From contig DGJT01000040.1 in assembly GCA_002387565.1 (NCBI GenBank), positions 1 through 6,600 on the forward strand: a DNA stretch of 6,600 bases. Direction: 5' to 3'. Of this stretch, positions 5,501 through 6,600 are shown in pieces. The notes under the pieces are model-generated. The model worked only from the letters and a program-made list of their open reading frames with translations, did not search any database and was not told where the DNA came from. This DNA comes from Akkermansiaceae bacterium UBA4589. GTDB lineage: Bacteria; Verrucomicrobiota; Verrucomicrobiia; Verrucomicrobiales; Akkermansiaceae. A program made the translations under genes and the position numbers. Positions within the stretch are counted from its first letter, which is position 1; the number at the start of each line of letters is the position of its first letter.

Positions 5501-6426
5501 ATGATAGACAAGATCCAATCATTACCATCACCCTTAGTCACTTCAGCTTTTAAGTCTGAGGCTAATTGGTAAAAATTAAATGTCACATCAGCATCAAGTA
5601 TTTTTCCTGTACCTCTATTATCAATCAGAGGTAGTTCAATAGGTCTTCGTAGTAATGATAAATTAAAATTCACAATAGCATTTCTCAAGTTACTAGTGCC
5701 AGTAGCACCTTGCTCTATGATAATTTGAGTATAATCACGACTTAAAATACTCCAATTAATAGTAGTCTGAGCTATTTCGCCTGCACTTATATGCATATTT
5801 TTATCACCATATTCATAATATTCGTCATGATCGTAGCTAACTAACTCTTCAATTGAACCTAGTAATATCTTACCACCTGTCAAATTGATTTCTACAGGCT
5901 GCTCACCATAGCCACAGAAGAATCTATGAGTTCTAATAATGCCTCCAGTCATATTAAATTTTGCTGGGTTATGAGCCAACCACGTATCTGAACTTTTTCC
6001 TCCTACAAAAAATTGGCCACAGATTAACTCGCCACCACTCATATTAAATTCAACTGGGGTCATTGGGTCTCGCCTATCTAAATCAGGAGTCCCAGCACCT
6101 AAAGAAAAGTTTCCAGCTAATAATAAGTAAGCCCCTTCTTTAAAGTCGAACTTGGTTAATTCAAGAACTTCTTCGCTATTGTCGCCCACTGTTAGCCAAA
6201 ATAGCTGGCTTCGAGACGATTTAGTGAAATCATCTTGCAACACAAAGTGACCTCCATTTTTCAAAACTACTGAGTCCATAGTTTTAGGAAAACCATTTCC
6301 ACGCCAATTCCCTTTTTTCATAAAGTCGCCTTGGTATATAAGATTAACAGAGCTGCGACTACGAAAATCTTCAGCTATAAGATTATGATAAAAAAAGCAA
6401 AAGAGAATAATATAAATTAATTTCAT
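5491..6426 (-). CDS. Secreted protein with beta-helix-like repeats, function unknown
   Basis: This 311-residue protein starts with a clear signal peptide: K2, then the hydrophobic stretch LIYIILFCFF, with cleavage likely after LIA near residue 18. The mature start GDFMKKGNWRGNGFPKTMDSV (33-53) resembles the 'NW.NG.P...D' opening of secreted, autotransporter-like repeat proteins. Then come spaced repeats: EFNMSGGELICGQFFVG (126-142), KFNMTGGIIRTHRFFCG (156-172), EINLTGGKILLGS (179-191) and a weaker NMHISAGEIAQ (210-220). Alternating hydrophobics with an S/T-G-G turn suggest a right-handed beta-solenoid. No catalytic motif, membrane anchor or sorting tail is seen. A near-identical gene end lies just upstream (6566-6600), so it belongs to a tandem family. 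A promoter is placed so that the transcript would start at the ATG. A role in surface binding or polymer recognition is a guess. Confidence 0.8.
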   Translation of the reverse strand: MKLIYIILFCFFYHNLIAEDFRSRSSVNLIYQGDFMKKGNWRGNGFPKTMDSVVLKNGGHFVLQDDFTKSSRSQLFWLTVGDNSEEVLELTKFDFKEGAYLLLAGNFSLGAGTPDLDRRDPMTPVEFNMSGGELICGQFFVGGKSSDTWLAHNPAKFNMTGGIIRTHRFFCGYGEQPVEINLTGGKILLGSIEELVSYDHDEYYEYGDKNMHISAGEIAQTTINWSILSRDYTQIIIEQGATGTSNLRNAIVNFNLSLLRRPIELPLIDNRGTGKILDADVTFNFYQLASDLKAEVTKGDGNDWILSIIKK

Positions 6427-6432
6427 ACATTA

Positions 6433-6460
6433 ACTATATGAGTACATTTTTTTTTGTAAA
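6433..6460 (-). promoter_or_regulatory. Promoter of the secreted repeat-protein gene, predicting a leaderless mRNA
   Basis: On the minus strand TTTACA (6460-6455) and TATAGT (6438-6433) each match the sigma70 consensus at 5 of 6 positions, with a 16-bp spacer containing eight As. Only six bases separate the -10 from the ATG at 6426, so a normally placed start site falls on the A of the start codon. No Shine-Dalgarno is present. Confidence 0.5.
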
Positions 6461-6565
6461 TATAAAAATTTTAATAAATGCAACTAAACGATTTATAAAT
6501 TAAACTTTGCGCATCAAGTTTCACGTAAAGTAATAAAAAACTATATATATTATTTTAGATAACCA

Positions 6566-6600
6566 CTACTTTTTAGTGATAGACAAGATCCAATCATTAC
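6566..6600 (-). CDS. C-terminal end of a tandem paralog of the secreted repeat protein (partial)
   Basis: The last 35 bases of the window encode, on the minus strand, NDWILSITKK and a TAG stop, preceded by a partial codon compatible with glycine. The gene at 5491-6426 ends GNDWILSIIKK and TAG. The two ends match at 34 of 35 bases, the single change giving Ile to Thr. This is the 3' end of a paralogous gene lying mostly beyond the right edge, 139 bp upstream of the intact copy and in the same orientation. Only the ending can be seen, so its length and intactness are unknown. Confidence 0.8.
   Translation of the reverse strand, partial: NDWILSITKK

Noticed and set aside
6502..6521. Hairpin AAACTT/AAGTTT between the tandem secreted-protein genes as a terminator
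   Set aside because: The stem is only 6 bp, AT-rich, and lacks a proper T-run on the minus strand.

Overview
The window is a low-GC bacterial chromosome segment. It carries core housekeeping functions (tRNA modification, RNase P RNA, a tRNA gene) beside envelope or secreted proteins. No species can be named from it. The MiaB motif GQIVNLYG (in place of the usual GQNVNSYG), the scarcity of clear Shine-Dalgarno sequences and the secreted beta-repeat proteins suggest a PVC-superphylum bacterium (Verrucomicrobiota/Lentisphaerota). This is an impression from remembered family features, not a tested placement.

Layout. 1-225 (-): N-terminal part of an exported histidine phosphatase superfamily protein. 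304-1671 (-): miaB, the tRNA ms2i6A37 methylthiotransferase. 1672-2508: about 840 bp without a credible protein gene. This stretch holds a duplicated, highly palindromic repeat of about 180 bp, a short third fragment of the same family, and a 221-bp transposon-like insert (15-bp inverted ends, 5-bp target duplication) inside one copy; the other copy preserves the empty site. 2509-2913 (-): RNase P RNA (rnpB) with an extra hairpin. 3079-3153 (-): tRNA-Asn(GTT) with encoded CCA, followed by a strong terminator. 3254-4660 (-): a type I phosphodiesterase/nucleotide pyrophosphatase-like member of the alkaline phosphatase superfamily. 4686-5465 (+): an M48 metalloprotease lipoprotein, divergent from the phosphatase. 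5491-6426 (-): a secreted protein with beta-helix-like repeats, convergent with the protease. 6566-6600 (-): the last codons of a second, almost identical gene, so this family is tandemly duplicated across the window edge.

How the parts relate. The RNA genes form a natural set: RNase P removes the 5' leader of tRNAs such as the adjacent tRNA-Asn, and MiaB modifies A37 of a different tRNA subset (those reading UNN codons). They are probably independent transcription units on the same strand. The phosphatase, protease and repeat protein show no obvious shared pathway. The least explained parts are the palindromic repeat array next to rnpB, the mobile insert that landed in it, the self-complementary flanks of the tRNA gene, and the tandem secreted-protein family.
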